Origin: UBA2231 sp964415175
GTDB taxonomy: Bacteria > Elusimicrobiota > Elusimicrobia > Elusimicrobiales > UBA9959
Assembly: GCA_964415175.1 (NCBI GenBank)
Contig: CAYPYG010000008.1
Location: forward strand, 26,122 to 90,121
Length of the DNA stretch: 64,000 nt
Direction of reading: 5' to 3'
The translations under genes and the position numbers were made by a program. Positions 25,455-32,514 of the stretch are shown in pieces. Within the stretch, counting starts at the first letter, position 1; each line of letters begins with the position of its first letter. The notes under the pieces were generated by a model, which was not told where the DNA came from, ran no database searches, and saw only the letters and a program-made list of their open reading frames with translations.

Positions 25455-26297
25455 TTAGAAACGGCTGGCCAGCCCGAAGCCCTGGCCGCCGGGGATATCG
25501 ACAGGGACCAGGGACAGGCCGTCCGCGCCGCCGTTGTTAAGGGCTGAGACTTTTTTCCCGATATAGTAGCCTAAAGCCGCGCCGGCGAAAACATCCGACG
25601 GCCAATGGTCATGGTCGTTGAACCGCGACCACCCCACAAGGCCGGCGAGGGCATAGGCCGTGCCCACCTTCCAGGGGCTGTCACCGTAATAATAGCCGGT
25701 CACCGAGGCCACGGCGAAGGCCGAAGCGGTATGCCCGGACGGGAAGGAGAGGTTCTCCCCGGAGAAAAAGCTCTGCTCCTCGAAACCGCTGTACTCGCCG
25801 CCCTTGTTCGGCCGGGGACGGTGTACGGCGAACTTTATCATGGTCACGACCAGGCCTGAGATGAGATAGCTCTGCGCGCCCGCGGCCGCGGCCTCGGGAA
25901 GCCTGGTCCTGCCCGTCAGCTTGCCGTAGGCGTAAGCGGCGCCGCAGAACGGCAGTATGAAAAGCCCGTCCCCGAAGAACTTCGCTTTCTCCGAGATGTA
26001 GTCCACGTCGCCGCCGATGTTCTTGGTGTAGTTGTCGTGGTTCTTATCGATTATGAACAGGGTCCCGGCCGTCACTCCCGCGACCGTGCCGAAGCGGCGC
26101 CAGTCGTTCTTCTCCCAGCTCAGGGGAGCGGTAAGGACCGTGGCCGTGTTGTTAAAAAGGTTCCTCTCCGCGTTACCGCCGCCCCCGTCCCGGTCCGTCG
26201 CGGACACGAAAGACGGACAGGAGAACAGGGAACCGGCGAGGAGGACCGGCGCGGCACATCCGCGTGTGTATTTAGAGACAGAGATTTTTCGGAACAT
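25455..26297 (-). CDS. PAP2-family membrane phosphatase (shorter form)
   Basis: 280 residues with a signal peptide and several TM segments. Motifs: KFAVHRPRPNKGG (C1), SFPSGHTASAFAVAS (C2) and WSRFNDHDHWPSDVFAGAALGY (C3), all with the catalytic residues. Compared with the convergent paralogue it keeps the standard K-x6-RP motif and is closer to LpxE/undecaprenyl-pyrophosphatase-like members. It lies back-to-back with eptA, with two -10 boxes in the shared intergenic DNA. Its start follows AAGGA. Confidence 0.87.
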   Translation of the reverse strand: MFRKISVSKYTRGCAAPVLLAGSLFSCPSFVSATDRDGGGGNAERNLFNNTATVLTAPLSWEKNDWRRFGTVAGVTAGTLFIIDKNHDNYTKNIGGDVDYISEKAKFFGDGLFILPFCGAAYAYGKLTGRTRLPEAAAAGAQSYLISGLVVTMIKFAVHRPRPNKGGEYSGFEEQSFFSGENLSFPSGHTASAFAVASVTGYYYGDSPWKVGTAYALAGLVGWSRFNDHDHWPSDVFAGAALGYYIGKKVSALNNGGADGLSLVPVDIPGGQGFGLASRF

Positions 26298-26332
26298 ATC
26301 ATTCCTTGCTGCCTGATTGGGAACGTGACAAA

Positions 26333-26387
26333 ATTATACAAATACTTCGCCCCTCGCCCCCCCCAAGGGGGGGCGATTATCTATAAT
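26333..26387. promoter_or_regulatory. divergent promoter region of PAP2 and eptA
   Basis: A minus-strand TATAAT (26333-26338) points to the PAP2 gene and a plus-strand TATAAT (26382-26387) points to eptA. Between them lies a C8-AA-G7 hairpin (26357-26373). No good -35 boxes are seen, suggesting activator dependence. Confidence 0.45.
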
Positions 26388-26404
26388 ATTCCCAGGGAAC
26401 ATCC

Positions 26405-28066
26405 ATGCCAATATTCTCCCGACTCCGGCACATCCGCGCGAGACTAAAGATTTCAAGCCGTTCTTATATCACGATAACGGCCATCTTCTTTTCGCTTTTT
26501 CTTAACACCGCCTTCTGGAAATATCTGATACAGCACCCCCCGGCGGCCGGGCTGCCGGGCCTGCTCTATATCGCCGGCCTTTTCGCGGCCCTCTCCGCCG
26601 CTTTCCTTATTATTTTCAACCTGATCATCTGGCCCCACACCGCAAAGCCCCTGCTCATCGTCCTTATCCTTCTCGCGGCGGCATTGAGTTACTATATGCA
26701 CGCTTTCAACGTTTTCTTTGACGTGGACATGCTGCGCAATGTCCTTCAAACCACGGCAGCCGAAAGCCTGGATGTTATAAATCCCAAAGCTGTTATCTGG
26801 TTCATGGTCCTGGGACTTCTCCCTTCCGCTCTTATATACGCCTGCGGGCTGGAATTCAGCCCCCCGCTAAAGGAACTCCGACAGAGGGGCAAAAGCGTGC
26901 TTCTGGCGATACTTGCGATCGCAGCGCTTGTCCCCCTGACCTACAGAACATACGCCCCCTGGTGGAGGAATCACAGGGAGGCGCGCAAGCTTATCAGTCC
27001 GGTCAACACCCTCTATTCCGCGTTCCGCTACGGAGAGGCGATGCGCAAAGCCGACAAGAACCTCGAACTCCTGGATCCGGAAGCCGAACACGTCCCATAT
27101 GAGGATGACTACATAACAGTCTTCGTAGTCGTCATAGGCGAAACCGCGCGCGCCATGAACTATTCTCTTAACGGCTACCACCGAAAGACCAATCCATACA
27201 TGGAAAAACTGGATATCATCAACTTTAAAGACACCACCTCCGGCGGCACATCCACGGCCATATCCGTCCCTATAATCTTTTCCTCCGCCGGCCGAAAGGA
27301 TTTTTCCGCCGCAAACGAGCCTTACAGGGAAAACCTCGTGGACTTACTTAAGAACACCGGATACGATGTTTTCTGGGAAGAGAACGACAGCGGATGCAAG
27401 AATGTCTGCAAGAGAGTCGAAACCCATACCACCAACCCCCGGAAAGACCCGAAGCATTGCGACGGCGACTATTGCCACGATGAAGTGCTGCTGGAAGGGC
27501 TCGAGGAGCGGCTCAGGAACGTAAAAAAAGACACGTTCATCGTGCTGCACCTGATAGGGTCCCACGGGCCGGCTTATTACAGGCGGTATCCCGCGGAATT
27601 CGAGGTATTCAAACCCGTCTGCGGAACGCAGGACATACAGAACTGTTCAAAAGAAGCGCTGATCAACACCTACGACAACACTATAGTTTACACCGACTAT
27701 GTCCTTTCAAAGGCGATAGGGATACTAAAAAAATACCCGCGATACGAATCCGGTCTGCTCTATGTTTCCGACCACGGAGAATCGCTGGGAGAGAAAGGCC
27801 TGTACCTGCACAGCCTGCCGTTCGCCATAGCCCCGGCCGAACAGACCAGGGTTCCCATGCATATATGGATGTCGGAAACGATGAAAAGAGAGGACCACAT
27901 AAACTACGCGTGCATGAAAAAGGAAGCCCTAAAAGGAAAGTTCTCTCACGACAATATTTTCCACTCCCTGCTGGGGCTGATGGAACTGCAGAGCACCACT
28001 TACGACAAATCCCTGGACTTCTTCGAACCATGCCGCACCCTCCCCCTGCCGGAAAATCACACCTAA
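26405..28066 (+). CDS. eptA: lipid A phosphoethanolamine transferase (EptA family)
   Basis: 553 residues. It transfers phosphoethanolamine from phosphatidylethanolamine to lipid A phosphates at the periplasmic face, which lowers binding of cationic peptides. Five N-terminal TM helices (about 20-180) are followed by an alkaline-phosphatase-type domain. Key residues: E246 in VVIGETARA, the acceptor T282 in GGTSTAIS, and the metal ligands in LYVSDHGESLGEKGLYLHS. The paired cysteines of the periplasmic domain (SGCKNVCKR, DGDYCHDE, VCGTQDIQNCSK) fit the known disulfides. Base composition is visibly more AT-rich than its neighbours, and codon use differs, suggesting acquisition by transfer. The PAP2 phosphatases next door support a lipid A-modification locus. 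Confidence 0.92.
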   Translation: MPIFSRLRHIRARLKISSRSYITITAIFFSLFLNTAFWKYLIQHPPAAGLPGLLYIAGLFAALSAAFLIIFNLIIWPHTAKPLLIVLILLAAALSYYMHAFNVFFDVDMLRNVLQTTAAESLDVINPKAVIWFMVLGLLPSALIYACGLEFSPPLKELRQRGKSVLLAILAIAALVPLTYRTYAPWWRNHREARKLISPVNTLYSAFRYGEAMRKADKNLELLDPEAEHVPYEDDYITVFVVVIGETARAMNYSLNGYHRKTNPYMEKLDIINFKDTTSGGTSTAISVPIIFSSAGRKDFSAANEPYRENLVDLLKNTGYDVFWEENDSGCKNVCKRVETHTTNPRKDPKHCDGDYCHDEVLLEGLEERLRNVKKDTFIVLHLIGSHGPAYYRRYPAEFEVFKPVCGTQDIQNCSKEALINTYDNTIVYTDYVLSKAIGILKKYPRYESGLLYVSDHGESLGEKGLYLHSLPFAIAPAEQTRVPMHIWMSETMKREDHINYACMKKEALKGKFSHDNIFHSLLGLMELQSTTYDKSLDFFEPCRTLPLPENHT

Positions 28067-28164
28067 GTGTGGCCCCGTCGCGCAGCACCTATATGGCACG
28101 CTTCATAACCCGGCCGCCCCCCGCGTACGGCTTTTATTTATAGAATAAGCGGGTGCTGATAGGG

Positions 28165-28296
28165 ATGACACTCTACTCCGGGGCCTTCGCCGCGGCCTAT
28201 GCCTGGACGCTGATCTGGATATTCGAGCGCCGGGACAGGAAATACGGGCAGGGCTCCGTCCACTCGGCGGACGCGCTGGGCGCGACCGGCGAATAA
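28165..28296 (+). CDS. short chimeric ORF: one TM helix joined to the RND pump C-terminus
   Basis: 43 residues from ATG (a GTG at 28153 is also in frame). It has a single TM helix (SGAFAAAYAWTLIWIF), then a charged RRDRKYG stretch. The final LGATGE plus stop are identical in DNA to the end of the RND gene at about 24202-24220. The identity continues through the ribosome site and first codons of the following DUF2892 gene. It is probably a small membrane gene whose 3' end was replaced when the RND tail and DUF2892 were copied here. Whether it is expressed is unknown; the 242 bases after eptA contain nothing else I can name. Confidence 0.45.
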   Translation: MTLYSGAFAAAYAWTLIWIFERRDRKYGQGSVHSADALGATGE

Positions 28297-28308
28297 AGGA
28301 GGCACTAT

Positions 28309-28500
28309 ATGAAAATGGGAGAAGCTTTGCGGCTGCTGGCGGGGTTCATGGTCCTGCTCAGCCTGGGACTGGCCGTTTACGCCGACATGCGCTGGCTGTG
28401 GCTGACCGCCTTCGTCGGCGTCAACCTGCTGCAGTCGGCCTTCACCGGCTGGTGCCCGGCCATCTGGTTCTTCAGGAAGATAGGATTTAAGGAGTGCTGA
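28309..28500 (+). CDS. DUF2892 (YgaP-type) small membrane protein, copy 2
   Basis: 63 residues, differing from copy 1 at 24233-24424 at only four positions, although many synonymous sites have changed. The same two helices and GWCPAIWFFRKIG ending are kept. The leader, from the end of the RND reading frame through AAAGGAGGCACTAT and the first codons, is identical to copy 1. Purifying selection on the protein with drifted third positions suggests both copies are functional. The reason for two doses is unknown. Confidence 0.8.
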   Translation: MKMGEALRLLAGFMVLLSLGLAVYADMRWLWLTAFVGVNLLQSAFTGWCPAIWFFRKIGFKEC

Positions 28501-28578
28501 CAGGGGCGCCCGCGTTCTTCGCGGGCGCGGAGGGATCCAATACCTGGCCAGGGAGGCCTTGACCTGTAGGGAACATAA

Positions 28579-28625
28579 GCGCGATTATCGGCAGTCCCCC
28601 CTCGACTTGGCCCTTTCGCCCCGGC
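28579..28625. repeat. direct repeat, copy 1, left of the cupin gene
   Basis: Begins GCGCGATTATCGGCAGTCC and ends CCTTTCGCCCCGGC. It matches 29323-29368 except for two transitions and one C in a C-run. Upstream GGAACAT is also shared with a small gap. The intervening 28626-29322 is AT-richer than the genome around it. Confidence 0.75.
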
Positions 28626-28763
28626 TGCCGGCCTGGGCTTCGATACAACATCTCGTCTGGTCCAGAAGAGACCAACAGGTATAATTAGTCTTTGTACCCA
28701 CATACAAATAGATACTTCAAATCACTGCCGGGAATATTTTCCCCAAACAGCACCCTATCGCAA

Positions 28764-28790
28764 TAAAAAAGCCGCCGATCTCCCGGCGGC
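28764..28790 (-). terminator. intrinsic terminator of the cupin gene
   Basis: On the minus strand a GCCGCCGG/CGGCGGC hairpin (28771-28790) is followed by TTTTTTATTG. It lies about 80 bases past the cupin stop codon. The rest of the 371 bases between DUF2892 copy 2 and the cupin gene holds the direct repeat and no further gene. Confidence 0.7.
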
Positions 28791-28871
28791 CCCATGCCAT
28801 GCCCAAATCATGTTATATTCCCGAATCAACCGTCACATCTACACTCCGCCACCCTTTGCCATTTTACAAAC

Positions 28872-29219
28872 CTAAGCTGGCACTTTTTCCCTATACCTGT
28901 CAGTTTGGTTAAACAAAGCCAAGTCGGCGTAGCCCTTTTTAATTATCGCCGAATGTTTTACGTTTTTATCAATGGAATAAGTGTCACCCTTTTTTAAATT
29001 AATTTTTTCCCCCGCAATTGTCAATTCCATTACCCCATCCAAGACCACGCCCCATTGTGCTTCATGAGAATGTTCCGGGACCTCCACATCCTTATCAAAG
29101 TGCATAAAAACAAATTGCTGTTGTCCCGCCTGGATCAGGCGGGATGATACGCCATCAACAGGAATATCCGCTTCCGGATGGCTTGCTATGATATCCGGGA
29201 AATATTTATTCATCGTCAT
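28872..29219 (-). CDS. cupin-domain protein, probably horizontally acquired
   Basis: 115 residues, a single small cupin barrel. The two cupin boxes are present: PEHSHEAQWGVVLDGVMELTIAG (metal-binding His, His, Gln, Glu-like positions) and KGDTYSIDKNVKHSA (second-box His). Such proteins bind a metal and act as isomerases, dioxygenases or ligand sensors; the exact reaction cannot be told. Codon use and base composition are much more AT-rich than the surrounding genes. It has its own terminator and lies between two near-identical 46-47-bp repeats, which suggests entry as a cassette. The start is preceded by AGGTGATCGG, a passable ribosome site. Confidence 0.8.
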   Translation of the reverse strand: MTMNKYFPDIIASHPEADIPVDGVSSRLIQAGQQQFVFMHFDKDVEVPEHSHEAQWGVVLDGVMELTIAGEKINLKKGDTYSIDKNVKHSAIIKKGYADLALFNQTDRYREKVPA

Positions 29220-29322
29220 CCGATCACCTCGCCGGTAAAAGAGTCACTGCTAACCCAAAAAGGCGCTTGTTACGTTTTCCCTTTCCCCAAAATCCGTTTT
29301 TCGGCTGAATTGCAAGGAACAT

Positions 29323-29368
29323 GCGCGATTATCGGCAGTCCCCCTCGATTTGGTCCTTTCGCCCCGGC
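29323..29368. repeat. direct repeat, copy 2, right of the cupin gene
   Basis: Second copy of the 28579-28625 repeat in the same orientation. The rest of 29220-29551 is a gene-free, AT-rich spacer holding this repeat and the promoter of the subtilase. Confidence 0.75.
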
Positions 29369-29488
29369 GCGATTTTTGAATTTTTCGCGTGAGAGCCATC
29401 GGTTTTGTTTATAATATCAAAAACCGGGTGGTTTTTCCGCCCGGCGGGCGCCGGGCCGCAGGTCTTAGGGGCAGGTTTTATCTTGGTG

Positions 29489-29517
29489 TTGACCTGCCGC
29501 GGGACAAACAATAGAAT
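29489..29517 (+). promoter_or_regulatory. sigma70-type promoter of the subtilase gene
   Basis: TTGACC (29489-29494), 17-base spacer, TAGAAT (29512-29517). The expected transcript start is about 25 bases before the ATG at 29552, leaving room for the GGGAGG ribosome site. Confidence 0.65.
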
Positions 29518-29551
29518 CGTGGCAGGCGGGCCGGGCCCGCCGGGAGGTCTT

Positions 29552-31177
29552 ATGGTTCTTTATCGCAAATTACCGCTTTTCGTCCTGCCTTTTTTCCTGG
29601 CTTCCGCCGCGCAAGCCAGGATCGACAATACCGACCTGCCCTTCGCCGACGATCCGGCCGTGCTCGGGCGCTGGATCAGCGTGGCCTATGTGCCGAAAGC
29701 GGAGCAGTTCAACCCCGCCGCCCCGGTACCGTCCGACCTGTTCTTCAAGGGCCTCGCCTTTCTGCCCGGCGGCAAACTGGAACGGCCGGGGATCTCCTGG
29801 ACAAAGGGATTGGTGCTGAACCCGGCCGCCGGGACCGCCAGCGCCTACACTTTCAAAAAGATCGGCGGCGTCGAATACATGTTCTTCGAATGGAAGAGCG
29901 GGGATTATACCGTACGGGACATGGAACCCGGCTATTATGTCCTGGTGCGCGAAAAGGACTATGCCCGCATGGCCGGTGCGAAAAAGAAGCCGGCGGAGCG
30001 GGAAACCCGGGACTGCCTCAACCCCGGCGCCACCGCCGGCGTCTGCCGCCGCCCGGCGGCCTGGAAGTTCGACAGGGGGCCGCTCAAGGCCCTGCCCGCC
30101 TACGTTCCGGACTCGGGCGACCAGTGGCAGATGGACCTGCGCGGCCGCGATCTCTCGGCCCTCGACCTCTCCGGCCGGGCGGGCGACCTGCTCTACGCCG
30201 ATTTCGACGGCTCCACTAAATTTCCGGCGGCGCTGCCGCCCGGCTTCGACCCGGCCATGATAATGGAACTGGGCAAGAACCCCGGGCTGGGGGTACGCGC
30301 CCTGCACAGGGCGGGGCTTACCGGCAAGGGCGTCTCCATCGCTATCATCGACCAGCCGCTGCTGACCACGCACCGGGAATACGCGGACAAGCTGCGGTCC
30401 TATGAGGAACTGCACATGTTCGAGCCGAAAAGCGGCGCGGCCATGCACGGCGCGGCCGTGGCCTCCATAGCCGTCGGACGGACCTGCGGCGTCGCCCCGG
30501 ACGCGGAGCTCTACTATGTCGCGACCGACTTTTCCGACGGCGACGGGAACATCGATTACCGCTGGCTGGCGAAGGCCATAGACCGCCTGCTGGCGATAAG
30601 CGGCTCACTGCCGGCCGCGAAACGCATACGCGCCGTCTCCATATCGCGCGGCTTCAGGCGGGGCGAGAACGGGGCGGAGGAACTGCTGGCAGCCATCGGC
30701 CGCGCGAAAAAGGCCGGCGTGCTGGTACTCACCACCTCGCCCGGACTTTATTACGACTTCGATTTCACCGGCCTGGGCCGGGACCCGCTGGCCGACCCGG
30801 ACAAGCCGGCCTCCTACGGGCCCGGCCTTTTCTGGCGCAAGTCCTTTCTCGCCGGCGGATTTAAATTAAAGGAGACCCTGCTGGTGCCGATGGATTCGAG
30901 GACCACGGCCTCCCCCGCCGGCGACGAAGACTACGTCTTCTACCGCAGCGGCGGCATGAGCTGGTCCGTGCCCTACATCGCCGGGCTCTACGCCCTGGCC
31001 TGCCAGACCGACCCCGGCACGACCCCGGAATCTTTCCTGAAGAAGGCCCTGGAATCCGCCCGGCCGCTGCGAGTATCGGCAAACGGCGGCGAACTGGTCC
31101 TTGAAAAAGTCGCGGACCCGGCCCGCCTTTTAAAGGAAAGCGCCGGGAACGCGGTTCTTCCGAAAAACGATCCTTGA
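29552..31177 (+). CDS. secreted subtilisin-like (S8) protease with N-terminal BlaR-associated-type beta domain
   Basis: 541 residues from the ATG at 29552 (GGGAGGTCTT before it; signal peptide ending AQA-RI). Residues about 28-140 (DDPAVLGRWISVAYV, FLPGG, WTKGLV, EYMFFEWKSGDYT) match a beta domain otherwise found at the C-terminus of BlaR1/M56-type sensors. The peptidase part begins near residue 230. The triad appears as Asp in IAIIDQPLL (about 265), His in MHGAAVASIAVG (about 297) and Ser in SGGMSWSVPYIAGL (about 470), where the usual G-T-S-M-A is G-M-S-W-S. The order Asp-His-Ser is that of S8. Probably active outside the inner membrane. Transcribed alone. Confidence 0.8.
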   Translation: MVLYRKLPLFVLPFFLASAAQARIDNTDLPFADDPAVLGRWISVAYVPKAEQFNPAAPVPSDLFFKGLAFLPGGKLERPGISWTKGLVLNPAAGTASAYTFKKIGGVEYMFFEWKSGDYTVRDMEPGYYVLVREKDYARMAGAKKKPAERETRDCLNPGATAGVCRRPAAWKFDRGPLKALPAYVPDSGDQWQMDLRGRDLSALDLSGRAGDLLYADFDGSTKFPAALPPGFDPAMIMELGKNPGLGVRALHRAGLTGKGVSIAIIDQPLLTTHREYADKLRSYEELHMFEPKSGAAMHGAAVASIAVGRTCGVAPDAELYYVATDFSDGDGNIDYRWLAKAIDRLLAISGSLPAAKRIRAVSISRGFRRGENGAEELLAAIGRAKKAGVLVLTTSPGLYYDFDFTGLGRDPLADPDKPASYGPGLFWRKSFLAGGFKLKETLLVPMDSRTTASPAGDEDYVFYRSGGMSWSVPYIAGLYALACQTDPGTTPESFLKKALESARPLRVSANGGELVLEKVADPARLLKESAGNAVLPKNDP

Positions 31178-31250
31178 TAGCCGGGGGCCCGGCGGCGGCC
31201 ATACCCTGTCCTTAAGGGGCCGCATCTTTGTATGCGCCGCCGCTGCGGGG

Positions 31251-31598
31251 TCAGGAGGCCTGCTGCGACGAAGACCGGTATTTGACGACCTTCACGTCCT
31301 CGAGCGTTATCAACCCCTCCTGAACTTGCTCGTCCAGGAAAGGCATCAGCTTGTCCAGGTTCTCTTTGACGTCCACTATCTCGATTATGACCGGCAGGTC
31401 CTCGGAAAGTTCCAGCAATTTGGCGGTATGCATGCGGCTGTCGGCGCCGAAACCCATGATCCCGCGCAGCACGGTCGCGCCGGCGAGATTGAGCTCCCGC
31501 GCTTTGAGCACGATCGCCTCGTAGAGCGGCCTGCCGTCCGCCTTGTCCGATTCCCCTATGAATATCCTCAGCAGTCTGCCGTCCTCGGGTAATTTCAT
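31251..31598 (-). CDS. DUF190 protein of the fluoride operon
   Basis: 115 residues from the ATG at 31596-31598; a longer in-frame extension only reads through crcB in another frame. It shows the DUF190 pattern: LRIFIGESDKADGRPLYEAIV, GATVLRGIMGFG, PVIIEIVDVKENL. The ferredoxin-like fold resembles PII signal proteins and is frequently encoded with CrcB, perhaps regulating the channel. Its start overlaps the crcB stop by four bases, so it is translationally coupled. A fluoride riboswitch leads the operon. Confidence 0.88.
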   Translation of the reverse strand: MKLPEDGRLLRIFIGESDKADGRPLYEAIVLKARELNLAGATVLRGIMGFGADSRMHTAKLLELSEDLPVIIEIVDVKENLDKLMPFLDEQVQEGLITLEDVKVVKYRSSSQQAS

Positions 31599-31984
31599 GC
31601 CGCAGTCCTCCCCATCATAAAGTTGGCGCAGAAGAACCCCGCCATCACCAGCCCAAGCCCAAGAAGATTGTTCGCCGCCGCGCTGGCGGCCGCGGCCCAG
31701 TATTCCCCTTCGCGCAGAAGCGCGAAAGTCTCGAGGCCGAAAGTGGAAAAAGTGGTGAAACCGCCCAGGAAGCCGGTCATCAGGAACAGCCGCTGCCCCG
31801 GCGAGACCAGCGAGCGTTCGAAAAGGGCCCAGGCGGCCCCGATCAGGAAGCAACCGGCCAGGTTGACGGCCATGGTGCCGGCCGGGAAAACGCCTTTGGC
31901 CGCCCTGTCCGCCCAGACCGAGACGCCGTAGCGGGCCAGCGTACCCGCCGCGCCGCCCGCCGCCAATAAAAAAAGCCTCAACAT
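31595..31984 (-). CDS. crcB: fluoride channel Fluc
   Basis: 129 residues and four TM helices, the normal size of a Fluc subunit, which works as an antiparallel dimer to let fluoride leave the cell. Seen: GGAAGTLARYGVS at the N-terminus, the pore Asn in VNLAGCFLIG, and GFLGGFTTFSTFGLET with the Phe-box and Thr-rich break that binds the central sodium ion. The ribosome site is AAGGAGGAA. The fluoride riboswitch just upstream and DUF190 downstream confirm the role. Confidence 0.96.
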   Translation of the reverse strand: MLRLFLLAAGGAAGTLARYGVSVWADRAAKGVFPAGTMAVNLAGCFLIGAAWALFERSLVSPGQRLFLMTGFLGGFTTFSTFGLETFALLREGEYWAAAASAAANNLLGLGLVMAGFFCANFMMGRTAA

Positions 31985-32001
31985 GACAATTCCTCCTTCA
32001 T

Positions 32002-32065
32002 GTAGGAGTCATCAGCCTTGTCGAGGCCCTGCGGCCCTCCGGCGGTTATGGCGAACTCCATCGCC
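32002..32065 (-). promoter_or_regulatory. fluoride (crcB) riboswitch
   Basis: Reading the minus strand, GGCGATGGAGTTCGCCATAA opens the aptamer, AACCGCC and a variable hairpin follow, and GCTGATGACTCCTAC closes it. These blocks match the fluoride riboswitch consensus, including the pseudoknot-forming segments. The aptamer ends 18 bases before the crcB start and overlaps the approach to its AAGGAGG, so control is probably at translation. A nonsense reading frame through this RNA is not a gene. Confidence 0.92.
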
Positions 32066-32126
32066 GTAGTGAGAACTGTGAAATGGTGATTTCGGATTAC
32101 CCGCAGGCCACCGCTGCGCCACGCAT

Positions 32127-32297
32127 AACCCGCATAGCGGGTTTGCGCGGCCCCACCTCGACGTTTTTCGCTGAAAAAACGCCTCCGGTCTTGCGGGCCG
32201 GACGCAAAGCGCACCGCGCTTTGCTCTTCGCCGGCCCTCACCTGCTGGCTCGCGGCTCCGGCTTTCAAATCCTGCCGCAGGCCGCACCGCGGCCTGC
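32127..32297. repeat. run of perfect hairpins between tRNA-Val and the fluoride riboswitch
   Basis: Perfect inverted repeats: AACCCGC/GCGGGTT (32127-32143), CGTTTTT/AAAAACG (32162-32181), GCAAAGCGC/GCGCTTTGC (32204-32224) and GCAGGCCGC/GCGGCCTGC (32277-32297). The last two share the loop sequence ACC. No coding pattern is seen, although several frames stay open. Nothing else is found in the 252 bases between tRNA and riboswitch. Confidence 0.65.
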
Positions 32298-32317
32298 TTA
32301 CCACCGCTGTGAAAATC

Positions 32318-32392
32318 TGGTGGGTGGTACAGGATTTGAACCTGTGACATCTGTCGTGTGAGGACAGCGCTCTACCGCTGAGCTAACCACCC
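32318..32392 (-). tRNA. tRNA-Val, anticodon CAC
   Basis: Complete cloverleaf on the minus strand: acceptor GGGTGGT/ACCACCC, D arm GCTC-AGCGGTA-GAGC, anticodon stem CTGTC/GACAG with loop CTCACAC (anticodon CAC, reads GUG), five-base variable loop ATGTC, T arm ACAGG-TTCAAAT-CCTGT, discriminator A. The 3' CCA is encoded (32318-32320). Confidence 0.97.
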
Positions 32393-32499
32393 GCAGGGAC
32401 TATTCTACAAAAAATACCCCCTTTTTGGCAGGAGACCGGGGCGGCAAAAGGCCCAGCCGGCGGAGGCCCTTATGGCTCATGCCCGGACGCCCCGTAATC

Positions 32500-32505
32500 T
32501 ATAAA
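32500..32505 (+). promoter_or_regulatory. -10 box of the second C11 protease gene
   Basis: TATAAA lies nine bases before the ATG at 32515. No ribosome site is present, so the message is probably leaderless. No strong -35 is seen. Confidence 0.35.
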
Positions 32506-32514
32506 ATATGAACG

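Noticed and set aside
28626..29322. A small insertion sequence around the cupin gene
   Set aside because: Direct repeats are present, but there are no terminal inverted repeats and no transposase, so it is reported as a cassette-like segment only.
31251..31853. A 200-codon version of the DUF190 gene
   Set aside because: The N-terminal 85 residues are crcB read in another frame. The DUF190 domain starts at the ATG at 31598, which overlaps the crcB stop.
31978..32350. Short open frames upstream of crcB with AEFAIT-like or Arg-rich translations
   Set aside because: They run through the fluoride riboswitch, the hairpin chain and part of the tRNA, which fully explain the DNA.
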